64,000 bases of DNA from Streptomyces sp. ISL-87 (GTDB lineage Bacteria > Actinomycetota > Actinomycetes > Streptomycetales > Streptomycetaceae), in NCBI RefSeq assembly GCF_018614095.1, contig NZ_JAGGOY010000046.1, positions 30,795 to 94,794 of the forward strand, in the 5' to 3' direction. The notes beneath the pieces are model-generated. The model worked only from the letters and a program-made list of their open reading frames with translations, did not search any database and was not told the origin of the DNA. Position 1 is the first letter of the stretch, and each line of letters opens with the position of its first letter. The position numbers were made by a program, and so were the translations under genes. Positions 42,411 through 50,652 of this stretch are shown here, in pieces.

Positions 42411-43724
42411 ATGGTCAGGAGATTCGGCTTGCCGCCCCTCAACACAGACGTGCCCGCCCACGTCATCGACCCCGCGGGCGGCTGCCCGCACGCCCTCAAC
42501 GCCCGGCTCCGTGCCCAGGGCGCCGTGGCGGAGGTCGTTCTCCCCGGCGGAGTACCCGGCGCGGTCGTCCTGGGGCACGACGCGCTGAAGGACTTCCTCG
42601 GCCACCCCGACGTGGCCAAGGACGCCCGGCATTTCCCGGCCCTGCACGACGGCACCATCGCCCCCGACTGGCCACTGCGGGTCTTCGCCAACGCCCAGGG
42701 CATGCACACCGCCGACGGCGCCGACCACCGCCGGCTCCGCTCCCTCGTCGGCAACGCCTTCACCGCCCGCCAGGTGGAGCGGCTGCGCCCGCGCATCGAG
42801 GAGCTGACCGCCGCGCTGCTGGACGGCCTCGGCCGGGCCGCGGACGAGGCCCCCGACGGTGTCGCCGACCTGCGCACGCACTTCGCGCTGCCGCTCCCGA
42901 TGAGCGTCATCTGCGAGCTCCTCGGTGTCGACCCCGAGCACCGGGGCCGGCTGCACCACCTGTCCAACACGGTCATCATCGCCACCGACACCACCCCCGC
43001 CGAGGCCATGGCCGCCGTCCGGGAGCTCGTCGAACTGATGGGCACGATCGCCGCCGCCCGCCGGGCGAACCCCGGCGAGGACCTCACCAGCGCGCTGATC
43101 GCCGCCCGCGAGGGCGACGGCGACCGGCTCAGCGAGGCCGAACTCATCGGCACCATGCGGCTGATGCTCGTCGCGGGCCACGAGACCACCCTCAACCTCA
43201 TCAGCAACGCCGTCCGTGCCCTGTGCACCCACCGAGACCAGCTCGCCCTCGTTCAGGAGGGCAAGGCCACCTGGTCGGACGTGGTGGACGAGACCCTGCG
43301 CTTCGACGGCCCTGTCAGCTGGTTCCCGTTCCGCTACCCCACCCGGGACCTGACCGTCGACGGGACGGTGATCCCGAAGGGCACCCCGGTCCTCGCCGGG
43401 TACACCGCGGCCGGCCGCGACGAGGCGTTCCACGGCCCGGACGCCGACCGCTTCGACATCACCCGCCCCACCGCCGCCCGCAACCTGTCCTTCGGCCACG
43501 GCGCGCACTACTGCGTGGGCGCCCCGCTCGCCCGGCTGGAGGCCACCATCGCCCTGGAGCGGCTCTTCACCCGCTACCCGGACCTCGACCTCGCGGTGCC
43601 CGAGCCCGAACTCCCGCACCAGCGCAGCTTCATAGGCAACAGCGTCCAGGCCCTGCCGGTCAGGCCACAGCCGGTCAGGCCACAGCCGGTCAGGCCACAG
43701 CCGGTCAGGCCGGCAGGCGGTTAG
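42411..43724 (+). CDS. Cytochrome P450 (CYP107-like)
   Basis: The 437-residue bacterial P450 has a complete motif set: I-helix MLVAGHETTLN, K-helix DETLRFDGP (ExxR intact) and heme loop FGHGAHYCVGAPLARLE. The architecture and PxxxVSWFPFRY segment resemble CYP107 and related class I enzymes of secondary metabolism. No ferredoxin gene is adjacent. The C-terminus ends in three and a half 5-residue repeats (VRPQP) coded by a 15-bp tandem repeat. The ATG at 42411 lacks a good ribosome site, so the start is not certain. It lies next to the PKS locus, but the operon points the other way. Confidence 0.88.
   Translation: MVRRFGLPPLNTDVPAHVIDPAGGCPHALNARLRAQGAVAEVVLPGGVPGAVVLGHDALKDFLGHPDVAKDARHFPALHDGTIAPDWPLRVFANAQGMHTADGADHRRLRSLVGNAFTARQVERLRPRIEELTAALLDGLGRAADEAPDGVADLRTHFALPLPMSVICELLGVDPEHRGRLHHLSNTVIIATDTTPAEAMAAVRELVELMGTIAAARRANPGEDLTSALIAAREGDGDRLSEAELIGTMRLMLVAGHETTLNLISNAVRALCTHRDQLALVQEGKATWSDVVDETLRFDGPVSWFPFRYPTRDLTVDGTVIPKGTPVLAGYTAAGRDEAFHGPDADRFDITRPTAARNLSFGHGAHYCVGAPLARLEATIALERLFTRYPDLDLAVPEPELPHQRSFIGNSVQALPVRPQPVRPQPVRPQPVRPAGG
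43656..43712 (+). repeat. 15-bp tandem repeat at the 3' end of the P450 gene
   Basis: Units CCGGTCAGGCCACAG at 43656, 43671 and 43686 and a 12-base partial unit at 43701 code for the VRPQP repeats that end the P450. Confidence 0.88.
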
Positions 43725-43736
43725 GCCGGGAGGCGG

Positions 43737-44804
43737 TCATCGATCCCCGGGCGGGGAGATCTCCGTACTCAGCCAGCCCAGCGCGTCCGGGTACATCGCG
43801 CTCCAGGTCTGGAAGTTGTGGCCGCCCTGGGGCCGGATCAGGGTCTTCACCCGGACGCCGGTACCCTCGGCGGCCTTGGCGAAGGCGGCCAGCTGCTGCG
43901 GCGGGCTGCTTTTGTCCTGCGCGGACGTGGCCAGGAACAGCCCGACATCGGCCTTCTTCGTGTGCTCGACCAGCCACATGGGGCTGTTCCGCTCCCGCAG
44001 CGACGGGTTGGCCAGCACCCCCGGGTCCCCCGTCAGCGGGTCCGGATCCAGGGCCGCGCCAGCGCGGAACACCTTCGGGTACTGGAGGGGCAGTTTGGCC
44101 GCGCAGAAAGCACCGGTGGAGACGCCCATCACCCCCCAGCCCGCGGGCCCGCGCAAGGTACGGAACCGCTTGGCGACCAGATCCGGCACGTCCTGCGCGA
44201 GCCAGTCGGCGATCTTCCGCTCCGGGGTGTTGCTGCAGTCGGTGTTCACCCCGCCCGGATAGAGCTCCGGGATCACCACGATGAACGGGTGGGCCGCGCC
44301 CAGCTGGACCAGCTCCTCCAGGGCGCCGGGCATACGGCCCAGGTCCATCCAGGTCCGGGGTGAGCCGGGGTACCCGTGCAGCAGCATCAGCACCGGGAAC
44401 CGGGTCTTCTCCGCGCCCGGGGCCTCGTACTCCGGGGGAGTCCACACGACCACCTGCCCGGCGAGTTTCGAGTGGGAGCCGCGGAAGTAGGTGCTCTGGG
44501 TGCCGTCCCCGCCCTGGCTGAACTTGGCCCGCCCGAGCGGCGGCCCCGTCATCGCGGAGGTGTCCTGGCCGGCGTCGGTGCCCAGCAGGTCGTCCCAGGA
44601 GGAGTAGAGCCCGTAGCTGCTGTTGATCGATGTGGCGACGACACAGATGGCGGTCAGCTGGCACAGCCCGATCATCAGCACCCGCACGGGCCAGCGCACC
44701 CAGCCGGGCCCGGGGATCCGGTTCCACAGGAGCAGGAGGGCGAGCATGGCGAGCGCGGTGACGACGACGAGCGTGACGAGGAACGACGTGCTGGTCAGCT
44801 CCAC
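43737..44804 (-). CDS. Membrane-anchored esterase-D/antigen 85-like hydrolase
   Basis: The 355-residue protein has two N-terminal membrane helices (FLVTLVVVTALAMLALLLLW and VLMIGLCQLTAICVVATSI). Its extracellular alpha/beta-hydrolase domain is of the putative esterase (FrmB/antigen 85) group: FPVLMLLHGYPGSPRTWM for the oxyanion region, GVMGVSTGAFCA with the nucleophile Ser, ALDPDP, and PQGGHNFQTW with the catalytic His. Family members act as esterases or mycolyl-type acyltransferases; the substrate here is unknown. It converges with the P450 gene, 12 bases apart. Confidence 0.88.
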   Translation of the reverse strand: MELTSTSFLVTLVVVTALAMLALLLLWNRIPGPGWVRWPVRVLMIGLCQLTAICVVATSINSSYGLYSSWDDLLGTDAGQDTSAMTGPPLGRAKFSQGGDGTQSTYFRGSHSKLAGQVVVWTPPEYEAPGAEKTRFPVLMLLHGYPGSPRTWMDLGRMPGALEELVQLGAAHPFIVVIPELYPGGVNTDCSNTPERKIADWLAQDVPDLVAKRFRTLRGPAGWGVMGVSTGAFCAAKLPLQYPKVFRAGAALDPDPLTGDPGVLANPSLRERNSPMWLVEHTKKADVGLFLATSAQDKSSPPQQLAAFAKAAEGTGVRVKTLIRPQGGHNFQTWSAMYPDALGWLSTEISPPGDR

Positions 44805-44960
44805 GGCACCGGCTCCTCACATGTCCTGGTTTGTCACATCAATGTACGGTGTGCCGCGCCCCCGGCGGGGTCGGGGCGCACCGTGTCGGGGCGTCGAACG
44901 ACCTGCCGACGGGGCCCTCCTGAGGGTGTGTCCTTCCTCCCGGCTGGTGTCATAAGCGCC

Positions 44961-45896
44961 GTGATCAACGTATTCGTGGCGAGTGCTCCGTGTCGCCGTT
45001 TTCGCGGCCTGAGGGTCGCGGCGGTGGGCGTCGCCCCCGTCGCCCTGTCCACCACGGCCGCCCCCGCGCAGACCGCCGCGCAGGCCGCCGAGCAGACCGC
45101 CGCGCAGGCCCCCGCCAACGCCGAACCGACCTACCAGGTCAAGCTGTTGGTGGATCCCTGCCGAGTCCTGGACCGGGACGGCGCACCCCTCGGCGCGGCG
45201 GCCGCCGTGCTCGCCCTCGGCTCCTCCAGCGGCTTCGAGCTCACCCAGTACATGGACGACGACCGCCTCAGCCTGGCCGCGCAGGACTGGATCATCCGGA
45301 TCCGCCGCGGCGGTGAGGAGAACCGGCTCTGCCTCACCTACAAGAGGCGCTTCGGTATCGACGGCGACGGCACCGATCCGGCGGCGGTGCGGCGCGCGCT
45401 CGACCGCGCGAGTGCCGCCAACTTCGACGCGGGCGACACCAATTACGAACCGCAGGTCAACCTGAGCTACTCGCGGGCCACCCTGGACTTCTGCAACAAG
45501 AAGCGCGAGCCGGTCCCGTACCTGGACCCCGGCGAACTGCCCGGCCCCGAGGCCTCCCGCGCCCTCACCCGGGACCGGCTGCCCGGCAAACTCAGGAAGT
45601 GGGCGACGCAGCCCGCGGGCTGGGCCGAGTCCGTGGCCGCCCACTGCCTCGTGCACGGCCCCGTACGGCAGACCAACTACCCCGGCCGGCTCCTCGGCCA
45701 CCGGCTGGAGATGCAGGTGACCCCGCTGCGCGGCGCCTGCGGCGAGCGGACCTGGTTCACCGAGATCACGGCCAAGGCGGCCACTCTCGGGGAGGCCGTC
45801 GCCCTGCGCGCCGAGCTGCTGGGCAGACTCCGGGCGGAGGGCTGGCTGCTGGAGCGGGAGGCCTTCAAGACGGACCTGATCCTCGCGGCGCCGTAG
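44961..45896 (+). CDS. Exported CYTH-like hypothetical protein
   Basis: From GTG 44961 the frame codes for 311 residues. After an Ala-rich export-type N-terminus (VAAVGVAPVALSTTAAPAQTAAQ) the body reads TYQVKLLVDP...GFELTQYMDDDRLSLAAQDWIIRIRR...LTYKRRFG, and later HRLEMQVTPLRG and FTEITAKAATLGEAV. The alternating charged strands ending in R-x-R and Y-K-R-R recall the CYTH triphosphate-tunnel fold, but the ExExK signature is not intact (QVK). The start is uncertain: no Shine-Dalgarno, and the frame is open far upstream. The function is unknown. Confidence 0.6.
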   Translation: MINVFVASAPCRRFRGLRVAAVGVAPVALSTTAAPAQTAAQAAEQTAAQAPANAEPTYQVKLLVDPCRVLDRDGAPLGAAAAVLALGSSSGFELTQYMDDDRLSLAAQDWIIRIRRGGEENRLCLTYKRRFGIDGDGTDPAAVRRALDRASAANFDAGDTNYEPQVNLSYSRATLDFCNKKREPVPYLDPGELPGPEASRALTRDRLPGKLRKWATQPAGWAESVAAHCLVHGPVRQTNYPGRLLGHRLEMQVTPLRGACGERTWFTEITAKAATLGEAVALRAELLGRLRAEGWLLEREAFKTDLILAAP

Positions 45897-46096
45897 GAAC
45901 GGCCAGACCGCTGGACGCGCCGGTCGCCAGCTCCACGCTGCCCCGCAGGTCTTCGCGCACAGTCCTCGCCACTCCGTCGGTCCATGGGCGGGCCTCGCGG
46001 CCCGGGGGCACGACGGCGTCCCTTCCTCGCGGCGGCGCCGATCCGCGCGGGCCGGGCCCGGTGCACCTGCTCGGCCCAGTGCCCGTCCTTCGGACC

Positions 46097-46146
46097 AAGG
46101 CAGATCAAGGCAGAAAGGCAGATCAAGGCAGATCAAGGCAGATCAG
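46097..46146. repeat. 10-bp repeats downstream of the molybdoenzyme gene
   Basis: Units of the type GGCAGATCAA occur five times (one shortened) directly beyond the stop codon (46153-46155) of the minus-strand oxidoreductase. In the minus sense each unit carries TGATCTGCC. The remainder of 45897-46152 has no supported gene. Confidence 0.7.
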
Positions 46147-46152
46147 GGCTGC

Positions 46153-47736
46153 TCAGGGCCGGACGTTCACCGCCACCGAGTGCCACCCCGTCGCCCCGTC
46201 CGGGACGGTTCCCTGGCGCTCGCCCGTCTGGACGGCGCCGGTGCGGTCCGTGGCGCGGACCTCCAGGGTGTGCCGGCCCGGAGTCGCCTCCCACAGCCAC
46301 ACCCACTGGCGCCAGGTGTCATCGCCGTCCGCGTCCCCGAGCCGGGCCTCCCGCCACGGGCCGCCGTCCACCCGTACCTCGACGCGGGAGATCCCCCGGT
46401 GCTGCGCCCACGCCACCCCGGCCACCGGTACCCGGCCCGGCGCCAGGTCGGCGAGCGCGCGCGGGGTGTCGATGCGCGACTGGGTCTTGACCGGAGCCTG
46501 CTGCGCCCACGAGCGGCGGACCCAGTACGCGTCGTACGCCGTGAAGGTGGTCAGCCGCAGCTCGCGCAGCCATTTGCACGCGGAGACGTACCCGTACAGG
46601 CCCGGTACGACCATCCGTACTGGGAACCCGTGGGCGAAGGGGAGCGGCTCGCCGTTCATCCCGACGGCCAGCAGGGCGTCCCGGCCGTCCATGACGGCCT
46701 CGACGGGCGTGCCGAGCGTCATCCCGTCCACCGAACGCGCCACCAGCTGGTCGGCCGGTCCGCCCTGCGACGGCGGCCGCACCCCCGCCTCGCGCAGCAG
46801 GTCGGCCAGGCGTACGCCGAGCCAGCGCGCGTTGCCCGCGTACGGGCCCCCGACCTCGTTGGACACGCAGGTGAGGGTGATGTCACGCTCGACCAGCGGG
46901 CGGGCGAGCAGCTGCCGCAGATCAAGGGTGAGGGGCCTGGCGACGCCTTCCCCGTGGATGCGCAGCCGCCAGGTGTCAGCGTCGACGCGCGGGACCACGA
47001 GCGCGGTGTCCACGCGGTAGAAGCTCCGGTTGGGGGTGAGGAACCGCGACACCCCGGGAACCCGCAGGTCCGCCCCGGCCGGAACCGGCGGCGCGGGCAC
47101 CGCGGGCGCCGGGAGTACGAGGTTCGCCCGGGAGGTCGTGGCCCCCGCCGAGCCGAAGGCGCCGAGGCGCCGCCCGGCGTACCCGGCGCCCGCCGACACC
47201 ACCAGGGTGGCCGCGACCAGCCGCCCGAATCCGCGCCGGTCCACCGCCCACGTCCCGCCGGGCGGCGCGCCCACCGGCCGGGGCCGCTTCGCCGCGGTGA
47301 CCAGCAGATACAGCACTCCGGCCGCCACCAGCCCGCCCACCAGCGAGGGCACCGCGTCCCGCCAGGTCGCCTCCGGCCGGCTGAGCGCGGCCACCGCCCC
47401 GATCACCCCGAATCCGGCGGCGAGGGCGATCCCCAGGGTGAGGCGGCGGACGGCGAGCACCCCGGCCGCGACTGCGACCGCGCCCAGCACCGCGACGATC
47501 CCGAGGATCAGTACCAGCTTGTCGGCGGTGCCGAACTCGCGGATCGCCCACTCCTTGAGGCCCGCGGGAGTACGGTCCACCACGGCCCCGCCCACCGCGG
47601 TGAGCGGCGAGGACTCGGGCCGCACGGCCGCCGCGGCCAACTCCGCCAGCGCCAGGCCAGCGCCTGCGGCGACCACACCGCAGACGGCGCCGAGCATGCG
47701 GGGCGGGCGCCGCCCATCTGCCTTCACAGGGGTCAT
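46153..47736 (-). CDS. Membrane molybdopterin-dependent oxidoreductase (sulfite-oxidase family)
   Basis: The 527-residue protein has four to five N-terminal membrane helices (residues about 15-155), then a twin-Arg-like step (DRRGFGRLVAATLVVSAGAGY) and the sulfite-oxidase-type Moco domain. The Moco-ligating Cys lies in ITLTCVSNEVGG, followed by WLGVRLADLL, and by ACKWLRELRLTTF. The C-terminal domain is the Ig-like Mo-co dimerisation domain (ISRVEVRVDGGPW, WLWEATPGRHTLEVRATD). Actinobacterial members are membrane-held periplasmic reductases or oxidases of unknown substrate. The gene stands alone, 106 bases below the MpaB-type gene. Confidence 0.92.
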   Translation of the reverse strand: MTPVKADGRRPPRMLGAVCGVVAAGAGLALAELAAAAVRPESSPLTAVGGAVVDRTPAGLKEWAIREFGTADKLVLILGIVAVLGAVAVAAGVLAVRRLTLGIALAAGFGVIGAVAALSRPEATWRDAVPSLVGGLVAAGVLYLLVTAAKRPRPVGAPPGGTWAVDRRGFGRLVAATLVVSAGAGYAGRRLGAFGSAGATTSRANLVLPAPAVPAPPVPAGADLRVPGVSRFLTPNRSFYRVDTALVVPRVDADTWRLRIHGEGVARPLTLDLRQLLARPLVERDITLTCVSNEVGGPYAGNARWLGVRLADLLREAGVRPPSQGGPADQLVARSVDGMTLGTPVEAVMDGRDALLAVGMNGEPLPFAHGFPVRMVVPGLYGYVSACKWLRELRLTTFTAYDAYWVRRSWAQQAPVKTQSRIDTPRALADLAPGRVPVAGVAWAQHRGISRVEVRVDGGPWREARLGDADGDDTWRQWVWLWEATPGRHTLEVRATDRTGAVQTGERQGTVPDGATGWHSVAVNVRP

Positions 47737-47790
47737 TCGGGATCACCGTCCGCCGGGATTGTTACGGATTATCCCCCGACTGCCCGGTCG

Positions 47791-47858
47791 GTGCACGGAT
47801 GCGCCCCGCCCGCGGTGCACGGATGCGCCCCCGCCCGCCCGGTCAGTGCACGGATGCG
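47791..47858. repeat. GTGCACGGATGCG repeated three times across a stop codon
   Basis: The 13-mer occurs at 47791-47803, 47815-47827 and 47846-47858. The third copy lies in the last codons of the minus-strand MpaB-type gene, next to its stop at 47843-47845, and the other two lie beyond it. Confidence 0.75.
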
Positions 47859-49024
47859 GGCGGCACCCACCGCCCGGCGCGCGGCGCCTTCACCCCGTAC
47901 TCCGCCCTCAGCTCCGTCGGGATCGCGTGGTGCATCACCCGGCCCCGGGTCAGCGCGGACAGCTCGAATCCGGCGAGCATCGAGCCGGCCTTGTCGAGCG
48001 CCCACCCCGCGAACGGGCTGTGGTCCTCGATGGTCTCCAGCAGCCCGAGGAAGACCGGAACGGCCCGGGCCGCCGTGTCCCAGGGGCTGCGCGGGATCTC
48101 CAGCCAGCCGGAGATGGTGTCGCCCACGAGGTAGCGGATGGTCGCGGGGACCATGGGGTCGAGGAGCGTGCCGGGCACCACGTCCTCGTACAGCCGCATC
48201 AGCTGGGCGTTGAGGGTCACCCCCTCCGCAGAGGGCCCGAGGCCGCGGAGGAGGTAGAGGTCGAGGTAGGCGCGGCACTCGGTGAGCGTCACCGGCAGGG
48301 CCGACATGTCGCAGCCCAGCATGGCGGCGACGACCCGCCAGGCATAGAAGTAGGCCTCCGCGCCCTCCTCGCTCATGTGCACGCCGAGCCGGTGCATGGC
48401 GTCCAGGACCAGCAGCGAGAAGAAGCCGAATCCGCCGATCATGTCCTCCTGGCAGATAGGCAGCCCGTCCCGCTCCACGTCCCAGTGGCCGCCCTCGCGC
48501 AGATGGTGGCGCACCGCCGCGTGCAGCAGCCGCACCTTCTGCGCGGCCGGGATGAACTTGCTGCCCTCCGCGAAGGAGTCGGTCCGCATGAGGTACGTGA
48601 CGAACTGCCCGGTGTTGGCCATCCGCCGCGAGGGATACGAGAGCGAGTGCGTGGAGGAGAGCAGCCGGGAGACCCGGGGAACGGCGTAGCTCACAGGCAT
48701 CGCCGCGAACGACAGCCCGGTGTTGATGTGGGCCGCGTTGTCCATGAAGAACAGCCGGGCCTGCTCCATGACGTCCCAGTCCACCCAGCTCGGGGGCATG
48801 GCCGTCGCCTCGAAGTACTCGGCCGCGGCGGCCGGCAGCCGCTCGGGGAGCTTGTCCCCGGCGGTGGAGAAGAACCGCATCAGGGTGTTGAGGTCGCCCA
48901 CCTCGCCGCGGCGGAACATCGTGGCGACGGCCGCGTCGGCAAGCGGATCCCCCTGGGTGCGCAGCGCGTCGAGCGCGGCCCCGTCGTAACGGGCGCGCGG
49001 CGAAGCGGTCTTGGTGGCGTTCAC
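47843..49024 (-). CDS. MpaB/Lcp-family oxygenase (DUF2236)
   Basis: The 393-residue, all-helical, cytoplasmic protein fits the oxygenase MpaB family (PF09995), which includes fungal MpaB and the haem-b rubber oxygenase Lcp, enzymes that cleave polyprenyl chains. Recognisable blocks are MRFFSTAGDKLPERLP, NTGLSFAAMPVSYAVP, RRMANTGQFVTYLM, AAVRHHLREGGHWD and ICQEDMIGGFGFFSLLVLDAM. Start GTG 49024 with AAGGA 8 nt upstream. It lies 59 bases after the polyprenyl diphosphate synthase gene in the same direction, which suggests it oxidises or cleaves the prenyl product. Confidence 0.85.
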   Translation of the reverse strand: MNATKTASPRARYDGAALDALRTQGDPLADAAVATMFRRGEVGDLNTLMRFFSTAGDKLPERLPAAAAEYFEATAMPPSWVDWDVMEQARLFFMDNAAHINTGLSFAAMPVSYAVPRVSRLLSSTHSLSYPSRRMANTGQFVTYLMRTDSFAEGSKFIPAAQKVRLLHAAVRHHLREGGHWDVERDGLPICQEDMIGGFGFFSLLVLDAMHRLGVHMSEEGAEAYFYAWRVVAAMLGCDMSALPVTLTECRAYLDLYLLRGLGPSAEGVTLNAQLMRLYEDVVPGTLLDPMVPATIRYLVGDTISGWLEIPRSPWDTAARAVPVFLGLLETIEDHSPFAGWALDKAGSMLAGFELSALTRGRVMHHAIPTELRAEYGVKAPRAGRWVPPASVH

Positions 49025-49083
49025 GTGAGTCGTCCTTCGTGATTCGTGCTTCGTGTCTGGTGGGATGGCGGGATGGCGGGGGG

Positions 49084-50172
49084 CTACAGCGGGCGGTCGG
49101 CCGCCGCGCCGGCCAGCTCGCGCAGCGCGGACCGCGCTTCGGCCGGCATCGGTACGGTGTCCAGCGCGCCGCAGGCCCGGGCGATCCGCTCCCGGATCAG
49201 CTCCTCGACCTGCTGACGGGCCCCGCACCGCTCCATCAACTCCCTTACGGACGCGGCCTCTTCCTGACCCAAGTCCGGGTTTCCCACCAGCTTGGCGAGC
49301 AGCCGGCGGTCGTCCGGGTCGGCCGCCGCGAAAGTGAGGGCCAGCAGCGCGGTGGGTTTGCCGTCCCGCAGGTCGTCCATGTTGGACTTGCCGGTCCTGG
49401 CCGGGTCGCCGAATGTGCCCAGCAGGTCATCACGCAGCTGGAAGGCCTCGCCCAGGGGCAGCCCGTAGCCGGAGAAGACGCCGAACAGGGCCCGGGAGCC
49501 GCCGCCAAGGGTGGCGCCCAGCTGAAGAGGTCGCTCCACCGTGTACTTGGCGGTCTTGTAGCGGGCCACCTCCAGGGACTCCGCCAGCTGCGGCTCCCGG
49601 GCGGGCGAGGCGTCCGTGCGCAGCACCTCCAGGAACTCGCCCGCCACCGTCTCGCGCAGCAGCGCCGACCAGAGCGGGACGGTGCGCGCGAGATAGGCCC
49701 CGGGCAGCCCGCAGGTGGTGAAGAGGTGGCCCGCGTAGCCCATGAGCAGGTCCCCGAGGATCATCGCGAGCGCGATGGAGCGCTGCCCGGCGGCGTCGAA
49801 CGCGGCGTGCGCCGTGAGCTGCCCGTGCCGCATCCGGCTGCCGTCGATGATGTCGTCGTGGGTGCAGGCCGCCGCGTGCACGAGTTCCATCGCGGCCGCG
49901 GCCCGGATCACCGCCTCGCAGTCGGGCTGGCCGGCGGCCCGCCACCCCCAGTACAGGAAGGCGGCCCGGATCCGCTTGCCGCGGGCCAGCGACCGGCGCA
50001 ACTGCTCGGTGAGGGGAGAGAGTTCGACGTGCAGGCCGAGCAGGGCCTGTTCCTCCTCGTCGGCCAGCCGGACCAGCACCTCGTCGACGCGCGCCTTGAA
50101 CCCGGCATGGTCATGGAACCCGGCGTGGTCGTGCAGTCCGGCCTGGTCATGGAATCCCGAGTCGTCATGCAC
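49084..50172 (-). CDS. Polyprenyl diphosphate synthase
   Basis: The 362-residue trans-prenyltransferase has the first Asp-rich motif in THDDIIDGSRMRHG (DDxxD) and the second in FQLRDDLLGTFGD, plus ARGKRIR for the IPP-binding Arg and KTAKYT. The bulky residues before the first Asp motif do not settle chain length; GGPP or longer is plausible. The N-terminus is odd: three 18-bp repeats (50105-50158) code for HDxxGF units before the fold begins near residue 25, so a start further in cannot be excluded. It overlaps the small protein gene by 8 bases. Confidence 0.92.
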   Translation of the reverse strand: MHDDSGFHDQAGLHDHAGFHDHAGFKARVDEVLVRLADEEEQALLGLHVELSPLTEQLRRSLARGKRIRAAFLYWGWRAAGQPDCEAVIRAAAAMELVHAAACTHDDIIDGSRMRHGQLTAHAAFDAAGQRSIALAMILGDLLMGYAGHLFTTCGLPGAYLARTVPLWSALLRETVAGEFLEVLRTDASPAREPQLAESLEVARYKTAKYTVERPLQLGATLGGGSRALFGVFSGYGLPLGEAFQLRDDLLGTFGDPARTGKSNMDDLRDGKPTALLALTFAAADPDDRRLLAKLVGNPDLGQEEAASVRELMERCGARQQVEELIRERIARACGALDTVPMPAEARSALRELAGAAADRPL

Positions 50173-50446
50173 GCGGGTGGCCGGCCCGCTCGGCGGCGCG
50201 GCGGGCCATCGTCTCCAGGTAGTTCTCCGACCCCGTGCCAGACCGGCGGGTGGCGAGTTCCCCGCGCTTGCGCAGTTCCACCACCCCGTCCGTGAGCAGT
50301 TCCCGCAGGTCGGAGCGGCGAAGCGCCTCCTGCGCCCGGTCGGCGGACTGGCGTAACTGGTCGAGGGCCAGGTCGGCGGCCCCGGCGGCGAGGAGCGTCA
50401 GCAGCTCCAGCGTCGCGGAGGGCTGCTCCGGCTCGGTCTCGGACAT
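50165..50446 (-). CDS. Small hypothetical protein preceding the polyprenyl synthase
   Basis: The 93-residue helical protein starts MSETEPEQPSATLELLTLL and ends in a basic region (ENYLETMARRAAERAGHPRA). I recognise no family. An in-frame TTA codon at 50354-50356 means that expression of the whole operon may depend on BldA through translational coupling. It is the first gene of the operon; its stop lies within the polyprenyl synthase start region. Confidence 0.75.
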   Translation of the reverse strand: MSETEPEQPSATLELLTLLAAGAADLALDQLRQSADRAQEALRRSDLRELLTDGVVELRKRGELATRRSGTGSENYLETMARRAAERAGHPRA

Positions 50447-50652
50447 GCTCGGTGCACTCCCGGGGGGTGTTGGAAGGGGCGACCGCCGGATCACCCCGAC
50501 AGCCGCCCCTGATCATTTCCGGGCCAGTGAACCGAGTGCCCGCCCCGCGCGGCGAGCCCCTTCGCGTCTTCTCCCTCGGACGGGTACCGAGATTCCCACG
50601 GGCGAGTGACGATCGCCGCGCGAGGCGATCGTCACCGCACCCGGTGGTGTAG

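Noticed and set aside
42411..43724. Second P450 as a member of the PKS operon
   Set aside because: It is on the opposite strand beyond the secreted protein gene and a terminator. It could still act in the pathway, but nothing in the layout shows it.
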